From: Acorus gramineus
Lineage: Eukaryota > Streptophyta > Magnoliopsida > Acorales > Acoraceae
Direction of reading: 5' to 3'
NCBI GenBank assembly: GCA_030737835.1
Contig: JAUJYN010000046.1
Span: forward strand, 358,592 to 422,591
Length of the DNA stretch: 64,000 nucleotides
The notes beneath the pieces were generated by a model, which was given only the letters and a program-made list of their open reading frames with translations, was not told the origin of the DNA and searched no databases. Within the stretch, counting starts at the first letter, position 1. Each line of letters opens with the position of its first letter. Position numbers and translations under genes: made by a program. Positions 55,000 to 64,000 of this stretch are shown in pieces.

Positions 55000-57900
55000 T
55001 GTTATATAGGTGTCACTTTTAACCTTCTGGTAACCGTTGGAGCATTCTGGCAGTTTTTCATTTTTTTCGGTTTTCGATCGGAACCGCTAATTTTTGGACT
55101 GTTAGCTATCGTCCTGAGTTAGAGAACTCCGATTGGAAATCTAACTGCATATTTGGTGTCCTGGTGCCATTTTAGGCCTCTCACAAAAATTTCATCGATT
55201 TCCGGTAACGTTTCTGAAATTTCGCAGTTCCGGGGCGTATCCGGGTATTTTAAGTGATTTGTCTATATAAATGAAATCTAATATTTCATTGGCACTATTC
55301 ATCATCCCTACCAAAGCTTTCTCTCTCTCCCCTCTCTCCTTTTCTCCCATTTGAGCCCCTTAGAGCCCTCAAACCCAAAAACCTAAAGCATAGGAAGTGT
55401 AGATCGGGTCCCGATCTACACCCCGGTGCTTTCAAATCCGAATTCCGGTGAGTTTTGCCTCTCCTCCCCCCCTCTCTTCTCCTCTGTTTTGGGCCATTTC
55501 GAGGGCCAAGAGAGATCCGGACGTTGGAAGCCTTTTGGGAGAGGTTTCGGTGCGCGGAGAGCAACCGGACTTCCCTTCCTCCCCTTGGTAAGCCTCTTTT
55601 TCCTCTCTTTTCTTGTATAGATGTATGTTAGGAGGTGGGTATGAGGTTGGGAGGCGGTCGGCGGCGGTGGGTGGCCGTCGGGGGGGGGCTGTGGGGGTGG
55701 TCGGAGGCCTTGGGGTGGCTGGTGGTAGAGGGTGGTTGCTCGGGCAGGCGGGTAGGCAGTCCCGGATAGGGAGGCTAGCCGTCCCGAGTAGGCTAGGAGC
55801 AGGCGCACCAGGTTGCCGGGCGCGCGAGCGCGTGCCCGCGGGCGCGCGCGCAGGCGTGCGCTCGGGAGGTGCAGGGGGAGGCGTGCGGGGTAGGATGGCT
55901 GCGGGCTGTGCGAGCAGGGCAGGCCGGCTGGGCAGGCCATGCTCGGGCAGCTGGCAAGGGGCACTCGGGCATCAGGCGGGCAGTGCCCAGGCGTGCAGGG
56001 GAGCGGTGCTCGGGCCACTCGGCGATGTGCGCAGGCAGGCAGCGCGGGCAGCAGCGCGGGCAGGCTGGCAGGCGCGCTGGGCGCGTGTTGCGCGGGCGTG
56101 CGCGTGGGCGCTGGGTGAGGGTCCCGGGTGCTGGGCGGTGAGCGCCGGGCGCAGGGTCGCGGATACCGGGTGCTGGGCGAGGGTGCTGGGGCGCTGGGCG
56201 CTGGGCACCGCAGAGGAGCATGCGCGCGGGACGCTGGGCAGAGGCGCAGGCGTGCGCGCGGGTAGAGGCTGGTGGTGCGCGCGGAGTGCGCGCGGGAAGG
56301 AGCTGGTGGTGCGCGCGGGGTGCGCGCGGGGCGAGGCGCTGGACGCGCGGGGCGTGCGGTGTGCTCGCGGGTCAGCACGGGGCGTGCGGGGTTCGCGTGG
56401 GCTGCTGCGGCGGGGCGCAGTGGGCGCGCGGCGCACCGGGTGGCTCGGCTGCGGGTCCAGGCGTGCGGGCAGGGGCCCGGCGGTGCGCCTGGGTGCGCGG
56501 GCTGAGGCGCGGCGGCGCATCCGGGGGCGGGTGGCCGTGCGGGTGGTTGCCGGTGGGTTCGGGAGTGAGTCAAGGTGCTCGAGCTAACGTGCGTACGGGC
56601 CGTATGTACGTTTGGGTGAGTGTTGGGTTCTTTTGGTGTATTTTGAGTATTTTGATGTATTTGTGTATTTAACTCACCGTGTAAATGTCTGTCTTGCAGA
56701 TCTTGACGGGCGGTCGCGCGACGACCCAATTTTTGGTGAGTGGGACAATCCAACCCAGTAGAGAGGCGTTATACGCATTTGGGCGTATACCGACCTCTCC
56801 TGGGGCACCATGGATTTATATCAACCTGTTGTAAAGTGTATTTCATGCGAGCATGATTTAAAATGTAGAATGCATGCTACCCTAGACTTTGCATGTTGGG
56901 GACTTGCACCCTTAGGATATGTGTATGAGCCATGCATCATGTCCCCCCCTGTCCTCATGCTAGGAAGCCTTGGCCTATGCATGTGTCCCACTAGTTTATT
57001 TATTAAGTTAAATGCTAGTATATGTTTAATTGCATGCCTTAGGTAATATTATAGGGAGGGGCCTTGCGAGGTCAACATTGAGACCCGGGTTAGGGTACTC
57101 CGTGTTCCTTGTTTGGTTGTCGGGATGTCCTGTATCGGGACCTCATGCTTCTCTCCCAAGGTTCTTGTCCCAATAATATTATATTCTCTAGTTGATAAAT
57201 AATGATATATCCATTGTATGATTATTAGCATAATTAGTGAATATTATAGGGGAGGGGCCTCGCGAGGACAGCGGTGAGACCCGGGCTAGGGTACTCCGTG
57301 TTCCTTGTTTGGTTGTCGGGGTGTCCTATATCGGGAACTCACGCTACCCTCCCAAGTTTCTTTCCCCCAATGATATTCCAACCTTGCTATTATTGTATAT
57401 GTTCCCCGCATCTTGGTTATGCGCCCTGGAGGAATTCTGAAGACATCATGACATTAGAATTGTAGAGATGCGTTGTCGATGGATCCGAGTGGATCATATG
57501 TGTATGGATAGGCTGTTTTGTCCCCTTCGTTGGATCCGGTAGAGGTTGCCCCAGAGTTAGAAAGGCCGTCCCTTCTAAGGGTTCCCATCAGTAGGCACCT
57601 CCCGATATTTGTGACGGACTGTGCTAAAGTTGTGGGTGAGGGCTCCCATCAGTAGGCGCCTCCCGATATTTGTGACGGACTGTGCTGAAGTTGTGGGTGA
57701 TAGCCCAGCGGCCTACGGAGTGGAGGAGAGACTATCGGTGGACCAAGGGTGACCAACAGCCTAGTCAGTCCCAAAATCCTATTTCACCCATTGAAGGGTG
57801 AGGGTGAGGGTGTAGTGGGTTCGCGATGAGCGACCCACTGGTGTTGTGATTGGATGAATATCAGTCCCAAAATCCTATGTCACCCATTGAAGGATGAGGG

Positions 57901-58479
57901 TGAGGGTGTAGTGGGTTGGCGATTGAGCGACCCACTGGTTTGAGTATTTGTTACCATTTTGTGGTTGTTAATAAGAGATTGTGGACTTTTAAGATCTGAA
58001 TGGTAGTCAATATTGTCTGTGATGCATGGGTTGTGCTGTTCACTGAGCGTGTTGCTCACCCCTCGCATATGTTTTTCCCCAGTTGCCACTGAGCCGGAGT
58101 CGGAGCAGCGAGAGGAGCTTTCCGAGGGTTTCCTTTAGTAGGGAGCGGCGCTACGTCTTGGGAGTGCCAGAGGCTATCAGCATCCCTTCTTGACTGTATG
58201 TATTTTATTTCCGTGCTTGGCACGCGTTTGTATATATTCACTTGTATTTGTGTATATTGGCTATCACAGGACAGATGATTGAGTATCGAGTCTGTAGTAT
58301 GTTTATTTACAGATTCAGTCTTTTGCTTCCGCATTTGGTGTATACATCATGTCAGCCCCTTTGTTGTCTGTGTGTCATTCTGGTTGCTTGTGTATGATAT
58401 ATTATTGACCTCCTGTGTAGATTCTGATATTTTATATACACTTGCCGCGTCCCGGGGACGGCCGCCCTGGGGCGTGACA
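55000..58479 (+). mobile_element. Family-1 solo LTR in element B pol tail
   Basis: 3480 bp, TGTTATATAGG to GGGGCGTGACA, flanked by AGAAG at 54995-54999 and 58480-58484. TATATAAA lies at 55264-55271, the palindrome near 55397, donor CCTTGGTAAG near 55587, a GC island at 55790-56570, the 36-nt block at 56700-56735, hairpin at 56761-56799, two foldback modules (about 57045-57185, 57240-57380), and a duplicated CTCCCATCAGTAGGC segment (57586, 57646). The acceptor ends at 58082 and the joined-frame TAG is at 58136-58138. Confidence 0.92.
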
Positions 58480-58484
58480 AGAAG

Positions 58485-58636
58485 AGGCTCCACGCTAAGA
58501 CCGTTCCTTTGATTACAGTGTGTCGGTAGCGCCAGTCTGGTGCATGGACCACATGGGAGCAAAAGGTCTATGAGAGATAATTGCTACATTCGGTCTTCCC
58601 TTTGGGTTTTCTTAAATTTCGACGATTAAATTTCCT
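58485..58636 (+). pseudogene. pol: Element B chromodomain-like pol tail
   Basis: After the solo LTR the frame reads RRLHAKTVPLITVC, then a stop, then RQSGAWTTWEQKVYE, matching the RRLYTKTVQLVEVRWQ..TWE tail of element A. It runs into the PPT. Stops make it non-functional. Confidence 0.75.
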
Positions 58637-58649
58637 AAGGGGGGGAGAA
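58637..58649 (+). other. Polypurine tract of element B
   Basis: AAGGGGGGGAGAA lies directly before the 3' LTR start at 58650. Confidence 0.9.
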
Positions 58650-61600
58650 TGTTATGCCTGTGTCATTTGGAGCCATTTCGGTTAAGCCTTGGTCACTTCT
58701 GGGTCATTCAGGGCCTTTTTAATTTTTTGATCGGAGCTGCTAAAATTTTAGCTTTTAGCCACCTGCGGGAGTTAGAGTACTCTGATTGGAAATCTAACTG
58801 CATATTATGGGTCCTGGTACCGTTTAGTATTACCCATAAAAATTTCATCGAATTCCGGTAACGTTTGAAAAAATATACAGTTCTGAATCGTATCCGGGTT
58901 TTCAAGAGTTCCTGGTTGGGCGAATAGTGTGAGATATTTTGGGGATGTGGTGACCCTTGGTAACCTTACCCCCACCTTGCTTAGGGGTGAAGAAACCTTT
59001 GGTTATTGGTTATGTGAGTGGGTGAGCCTAACCCTAACCTCACCCCCCCTTAAGGTCACCCCTAGGCACTATTTGGGCATGAAAAAGACCTTTTTGCCCT
59101 CTCTCTCTCTCCCCCTCTCTCCCAACTCGTGGATCTCTCTTTCTCTCCCTCTCTTGGTCTCTTTTTCCTCTCTTTGTGTGTGGAGAAGGAGGAGGAAGAA
59201 GCAAAGGAAGGAGAAGGTGAAGGAGAAGATGAATATGTATGAAGGGATGATCTAGCTAGGGTGAGTTTGTGTGTGTGTATGTGTTGTTGTTTCTTTCCCT
59301 TCTCCATCTCCAACCCTCTCATGCCTTCCCTCATGTTTTCCTCTGTTTTTCAGCCAAGAAGGGCTGGTGGAGAGGCTGAAGAGATGGTGGTAGTGGTGGT
59401 GGTGGTTGAGGTGGTCGTGGGTGTGTCGATAACCCCGCATCTCCCCATTTCCCTCCCCCTGTTTCGGTAAGGCAGCTCACTGTCTCTTAAATATCTCAGT
59501 GAATCTAGTATTTAGAGGCATATTTTTAGGATTATGTCTTCTTATGATTTGATCATCTATGTGTCTAGATGTTATATATGAAATTTGGGGTCATTATGAT
59601 ATCTGTGTTGTAAGTTAGAACCTGTTTTGTATGGCCTGTCCAGATTCGCGTAGGAATTGACCTGCTTCTGGAAATAATTTGTTTCGGGCTTGTAGAGGCA
59701 CAATTACATTCTAATGTCTTCATGGATTATGATCCCAGCATATAAGAGAATGTGCATGATTTATTTCATAATTTTTGGAAGTGTATTGGGTGCTGTGGAG
59801 ACCAATTAGTAGGGCTGGTTGCAGCAGGTTTGGCAGTTTTGCTTGGTTGAGTGTCAAGGAGTTGTTTGCATGTGTCTTGGGTGATAATATGGAAGTATCA
59901 GGGGTTAGGGCCTTCACGAAGAAGGCTTATATGTGTGATAGGAGGTTCCATATTTTAATTGTGGATCATTGGTTGTGTTTTGCAGATCTCATAGACCGGA
60001 CGGGCGACGATCCGGGTATCTGTGAGTGGTTCGATCCAATCCCCCCCCCCTCTCTCGGGATGCGCATCGATGGGGCCCCCTAGCTATACTACTTGTGTAG
60101 ATAAGTAGTATGGCCATGCTTAAGCTATGTAGATATCTTGCATGCTAGGCTTATATACATGTATTGTATTCATGTATGAATGATTGTGTTGCATGAGCCC
60201 CTCTAGTATGGGCATGTATTAATGTGTATGGATGTATAGAATATGGCATGCCTTAGGTAGTATTGTAATACTACTCCCACCATATTAATTGGAATATTGA
60301 ACATGATTAAGTATGGGTTAATAACGGGCACCTGCCTAATATTCCCTTGCGATAAGACTCGAGGGCGTGGTGTAGTTGTTACGCCCATGCTAATGGGGCA
60401 AAGCTATGACCAGCTTCATGAGATGATGATCTCTCTCGCCCTCTCCCTCTGAACGAACTGAGTAAGTAGATGCGATTTCCTACTCGACTCAGGTTCGTTT
60501 GGAATATTGGCATGCACCTGTTAGTGCGCGAGATCGCGCTTGACCCTTTCTTTTAAGTTGGTGATATCCAACGCATGTTTAAGTTAGGCCTTGTGTGCTT
60601 ATGTGATTAATGACCATGTATGCATGTTGTATGATTTATTATGATGTAAATCCATGTTAGGGAGTGTCCCTATAATTATTAGATGATTGTGCATATGGTT
60701 CATGCACATAGCTAGATATAAATTTTCCTGGATATATTTATATGCGCATGTTAAAAAAAAACTGATAGGCCTATCTGGGATAGGCGTGGGTATGACCCGC
60801 TGTCGGGTTGTACCTTATTAGTTAGAGCGCTAGCGATGTAATCGCCCCGTGCATCCGAGCGATGCACTCGTTTGGAATTCAGGAGTATTCATTATCGTAT
60901 TGGATTGTTAAGCCGGTAGTTGGGGCATGACACCCCCCCTGTGTCCGAGTGACGCAACGGTGTGGGAGTATAGTAGGTATTCGATATCTCGATAAGTGAT
61001 TATCGAGAGTAGTTGTTTTTCCATTGGGTTCAGTTTGCAAACATGGAATGTTTACTCCCAATGTCGTCCATGTTGAAGAGGGCCGGGTTGTAGCTGTCCT
61101 GACAGAGGGCTCCCATCCGTAGGTACCACCGATGCGTTCGGGAGCGTACTGATCGTGGGAGTGTACCAGGTAGAGGCTACCCGGGAGAGGGTTAACGAAT
61201 GATATTGCGAGCGTGGAATCGTTCTCCCCTTCGTTGGATCTGATGTAGGAACTTCCCGGCGTTGGAAAAGCTGTCCTGACAGAGGGCTCCCATCCGTAGG
61301 TACCACCGAGGCGTTTGAAAGCGTACTGATCGTGGGAGTATACTAGGTAGTGACTACCCGGGGAAAGGGCTACCGGTGGACCAAGGGTGTAGAGCAGTCT
61401 AAGTCTCTTCCAAAAGTCCCAAGAGTCTCCCTCCGGGAGTGAGGGTGAGGATGAGGTGAAGACACATCGCCTCGTGACCCATTCATTGTTCGTCCGTTCC
61501 CGTAGTTGTTGGGTCCGATCTCATATCGATGTTCAAAGACATTGTTGAGTAGTTATCTCGATGTAGATGATCCAGTAGTGTTGCGTAGACAAGTAATCCC

Positions 61601-62330
61601 GGGTCTCCTCGACCAACGGTATGGTCTCTCCCCAAAAGTCCCAAGAGTCTCCCTTCGGGAGTGAGGGTGAGGGTGAGGTTGATGATCCAGTAGTGTTGCG
61701 TAGACCAGTAATCCCGGGTCTCCTCGACCAACGGTATGGTCTCTCCCTAAAAGTCCCAAGAGTCTCCCTCCGGGAGTGAGGGTGAGGGTGAGGTTGGTCG
61801 CGCCGCCGCGTGACCCTGTTATCCATGGGTTTCCACCCATGTTTACCTTGAAAGAAAATTGTTTATGTATTGAACTGTTGTATGGTGATTGGTTTCCAGC
61901 CACTCACTGAGCTTGTAGCTCACCCCTCGCATACTATTTCTTTTCAGGGGCAATGTTGGGCGTGGAGCTGGAGCTTTCCTGTGGCATAGTCTTATGGGCA
62001 TGGAGCGTTCTTCCGGCGGGTGGTGAGTGCGAGGCTGTCAGCAGTTCTAGAGTCATTGTATGTATTGTAAATCATGCATGTGGCACAGGTTGTATTTTCT
62101 TTGGTCTAGACTTGGCTCTCACAGGACAGTGATTGTGTATTCGAGTCTGTAATAATGTTTTTGGTTTACAGACATTGTTTATATATTATGCTTCCGCTTT
62201 TCAATCAGTTATCATTATGCTTGCTTTGCCACCTTGTGTGTTGTTGTTGGAGTCTTTATTGACCTCATGTATTGATAGCTGATATTTTATTATTGCCACA
62301 TCTCGGGGGTGGCCGCCCTGGTGCGTGACA
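58650..62330 (+). mobile_element. Element B 3' LTR (uninterrupted family 3)
   Basis: 3681 bp, TGTTATGCCTGTGTC to GTGCGTGACA. This is the reference copy for family 3. A possible short extra intron (AGGGTGAGTT near 59260 to TTTTTCAG near 59353) precedes the main donor TTTCGGTAAGG (GT 59467). The acceptor TTTTGCAG ends at 59985; the 36-nt block is 59986-60021, followed by TGTGAGTGG. The acceptor TTTCTTTTCAG ends at 61947 and GTATGT is at 62058. The reading frame across the last two blocks stays open (VELELSC, then ECEAVSS). Confidence 0.9.
59467..59985 (+). other. Candidate AT-rich intron in family-3 LTR leader
   Basis: 519 bp from GTAAGG to TTTTGCAG with T-rich composition and no GC island, like an ordinary plant intron. 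The homologous stretch in the B 5' LTR is 46437-46962 with the acceptor mutated. It occupies the position filled by the GC island in families 1 and 2. Confidence 0.55.
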
Positions 62331-62335
62331 TATTC

Positions 62336-63593
62336 GATATCATCGGTATGTGACTATTGAGATTAGTTGACTTTCCCATAGGGTTCGCTTTGCAAACGTT
62401 TGAAGCATTCTCCCGACGTCGTCGTGCGTCGAAGCTGTCCTGTATGGTGCCACCACTTGTAAGTGCTACCGATGCGTATCGCGGTACACATCTGGCAGAT
62501 ATACCGATCGTGGAAGGTTGACAGGTAGAGGCTACGCGGGAGAGGGCTACTGGATGATATTGCGAGCGTGGAGTCGTTCTCCCTTTTATCAGATCCGTGT
62601 TGAAGCTGCCTGACGTTGAAGCTGTCTTGACAGAGGGCTCCCACCTGTAGGTACTACCGATGCGTTCGGCAGATGTAGAAGCCACCCGGGAGAGGGCTAC
62701 CGGATGACGAAGGGTGTAGAGCAAAAGGTTTTATCCTAAAAGTCCCTAGGGTCACCCCTCCAGAGGCTAGGGTGAGGATGAGTTGGGAGTCACGTGGTCA
62801 TGTGACTCTTATACCCGTCGAGTATACTCTGGGTATGGTACGCCTAACGCTTGAGGTATCGTAGTGTATCTCTACCTCATAGCGAAAGGACTTGTTGTAC
62901 TATGTTAAGTCTAACGCTTGAGGTACCGTAGTGTATCTCTATCTCGTAGCTATTAGACTCGTTGTAAACTATTATCTAGTAACACCATGTGTTATGGTTA
63001 ATAGCTTGTTCCTCCCCGAGTGTCCATTGAGTTTCCCTCGGAAACGAGGGTGGGGTGGGTTGGTCGCGCCGCCGCGCGACCTTGTTATCTGTTGGGTTTT
63101 CACCCATGATTTCCTTGAAAGGAAATTGCCTTGTCATTCAATTGTTGTATTGGTGCTTGGCTTCTTGCCACTCACTGAGCTCGTAGCTCACCCCTCGCAT
63201 ACTTTATTCCACAGGGACGGTGTTGGGCGTGGAGCTAGAGCTTCCCTATGGCGTGGTCTTGCGTGCGTGGAGCGTCGTGTCCGGCGGTTGGCGAGTGCGA
63301 GGCTGTCAGTAGTCCTAGAGTCATGTATTTGTTAATCGTGCGTGTTGCACAAGATGTATTTGATTGGACTAGACTTGGCTCTCACAGGACGGTGATTGTG
63401 TATTCAAGTCTATAACAATGTTTTGATTTACAGACTTATTGATATTTTTATGCTTTCGCTTCTCAGTTAGCTATCATGTATCTTTGCCTTGCCACCTTGC
63501 ATGTTGTTGTTGGAGTCTTTGTTGACCTCGGGTATTGATAACTGATATTATTATATTGTCACGTCTCGGGGACGGCCGCCCTGGGGTGTGACA
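62336..63593 (+). mobile_element. LTR O (family 3), right part
   Basis: It resumes from GATATCATCGG after element B and ends GGGGTGTGACA. It contains two TCTAACGCTTGAGGTA repeats (about 62845, 62910), the GCTCACCCCTCGCAT block near 63188, acceptor TTTATTCCACAG (ends about 63214), an exon-like block with ELELP-type sequence, and the terminal CTCACAG site. The right flank CAACC nearly matches the left flank CAACT. Confidence 0.85.
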
Positions 63594-64000
63594 CAACCTC
63601 CACCATGCCACGAAGGATAAGAGGCGCCGAGACGCTGTTGGAAGAACCGAGCAGGTGACGAAGCAAAAGGCTGACAACCCTAAATAGGATTTTTTTTTTG
63701 TAACTTTTATCCGAATATGAATAAAAATCACTTTTGCTTCAATTATGTTCAATTTCCTTCATTTGCATACTTGGCCATCTAACACAAAATGAATGTAGAC
63801 ATGTGTCTCCCTACCTTACTCTTCGCGACGATCTACATTATGTGATTAACAAGTAGACGTACCTTGACTGAGACCTACGAACAGGATGTCCCTGGTCGCA
63901 AAGATCCTCCAAGTGGTCTGACTTAACTTGGTGATGTGACCTGATCATCACTTACAAGAAACGATGCAACGTTGAAAGGTCTTTTTGACAATGCCACGTT
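63594..64000. other. Flank beyond LTR O
   Basis: It continues the sequence interrupted at 40074. A short frame (CCATGCCACGAAGGATAAG onward) stops at about 63656, and then a T-run with AATATGAATAAAAATCAC looks like a 3' untranslated region. Nothing else is recognised up to the window end. Confidence 0.4.

Larger units (their letters stand above)
42388..62330 (+). mobile_element. Element B: family-3 chromovirus, decayed and multiply interrupted
   Basis: It is bounded by TATTC at 42383-42387 and 62331-62335. The net lengths are: 5' LTR about 3.64 kb, 3' LTR 3.68 kb, interior about 2.75 kb. The PBS is initiator-Met (49331-49342) and the PPT is at 58637-58649. Gag is a stump; RT, integrase and chromodomain remnants are full of stops. 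Three family-1 solo LTRs lie inside (42774-46062, 51048-54127, 55000-58479). The two B LTRs resemble each other far more than the interior resembles a working element, so B was probably copied with help in trans after its genes had decayed. Confidence 0.9.

Noticed and set aside
42388-62330. B as a chance pair of unrelated LTRs
   Set aside because: Matching TATTC duplications, PBS, PPT and pol remnants in correct order show it is a single insertion.

Overview
This is a plant nuclear window (64 kb, flowering-plant type) made almost entirely of nested LTR retrotransposons. I see no intact host gene. The evidence is: two initiator-tRNA-Met primer sites (TGGTATCAGAGC) after long LTRs; Ty3/gypsy chromovirus pol fragments with a chromodomain tail (Tekay/Del-like); an Athila-like element with the typical TGGCGCCGTTGCCGGGGA primer site; and many 5-bp target duplications. 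I cannot name the species.

Layout. 1-1176: 3' end of a family-1 LTR. 1177-1716: AT-rich flank. 1717-17328: element A, a chromovirus with two ~3.1-kb LTRs and target duplication TTATA. Its gag is split by an antisense solo LTR (5415-8853, ATGCT) and its 3' LTR is split by another solo LTR (13580-16710). 17513-18022: TRIM-like mini-element. 18214-23670: antisense LTR of chromovirus C, split by a solo LTR (18586-21349, GTGAG). C's integrase follows at 23690-24543 and 35432-36174. It is split by Athila-like element D (24549-35426, GAGAG), whose own 5' LTR holds an antisense solo LTR (25136-28228, GAAGT). 36180-38874: solo LTR (CGTGT). 38880-40074: decayed ORF. 40075-63593: LTR 'O', split by the ~20-kb element B (42388-62330, TATTC). 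B itself holds solo LTRs at 42774-46062 (antisense, TAAGG), 51048-54127 (CGCCG) and 55000-58479 (AGAAG). 63594-64000: flank.

None of the elements can move alone. A keeps gag but lost RNase H and integrase. D keeps gag and protease only. B and C keep decayed pol. Yet the LTR pairs of A, D and B look very similar, so they probably moved recently with proteins supplied in trans.

The most unusual signal is inside the long LTRs. Families that otherwise differ strongly share one architecture: an AUG-free leader, a splice-donor-like GTAAG, a (usually very GC-rich) intron-like stretch, TTGCAG, an exactly 36-nt exon-like block, GTGAGTGG, about 1.2 kb rich in hairpins, a polypyrimidine-CAG acceptor, a second exon-like block, and GTATGT. 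In eight copies the 36-nt block and the next block join in one reading frame that ends at an equivalent TAG. Hairpins along the LTR differ in sequence between families but keep their pairing, which suggests selection on RNA structure. I propose a spliced, structured LTR leader, possibly with a small coding segment. This was read by eye, without alignment software or transcript data.
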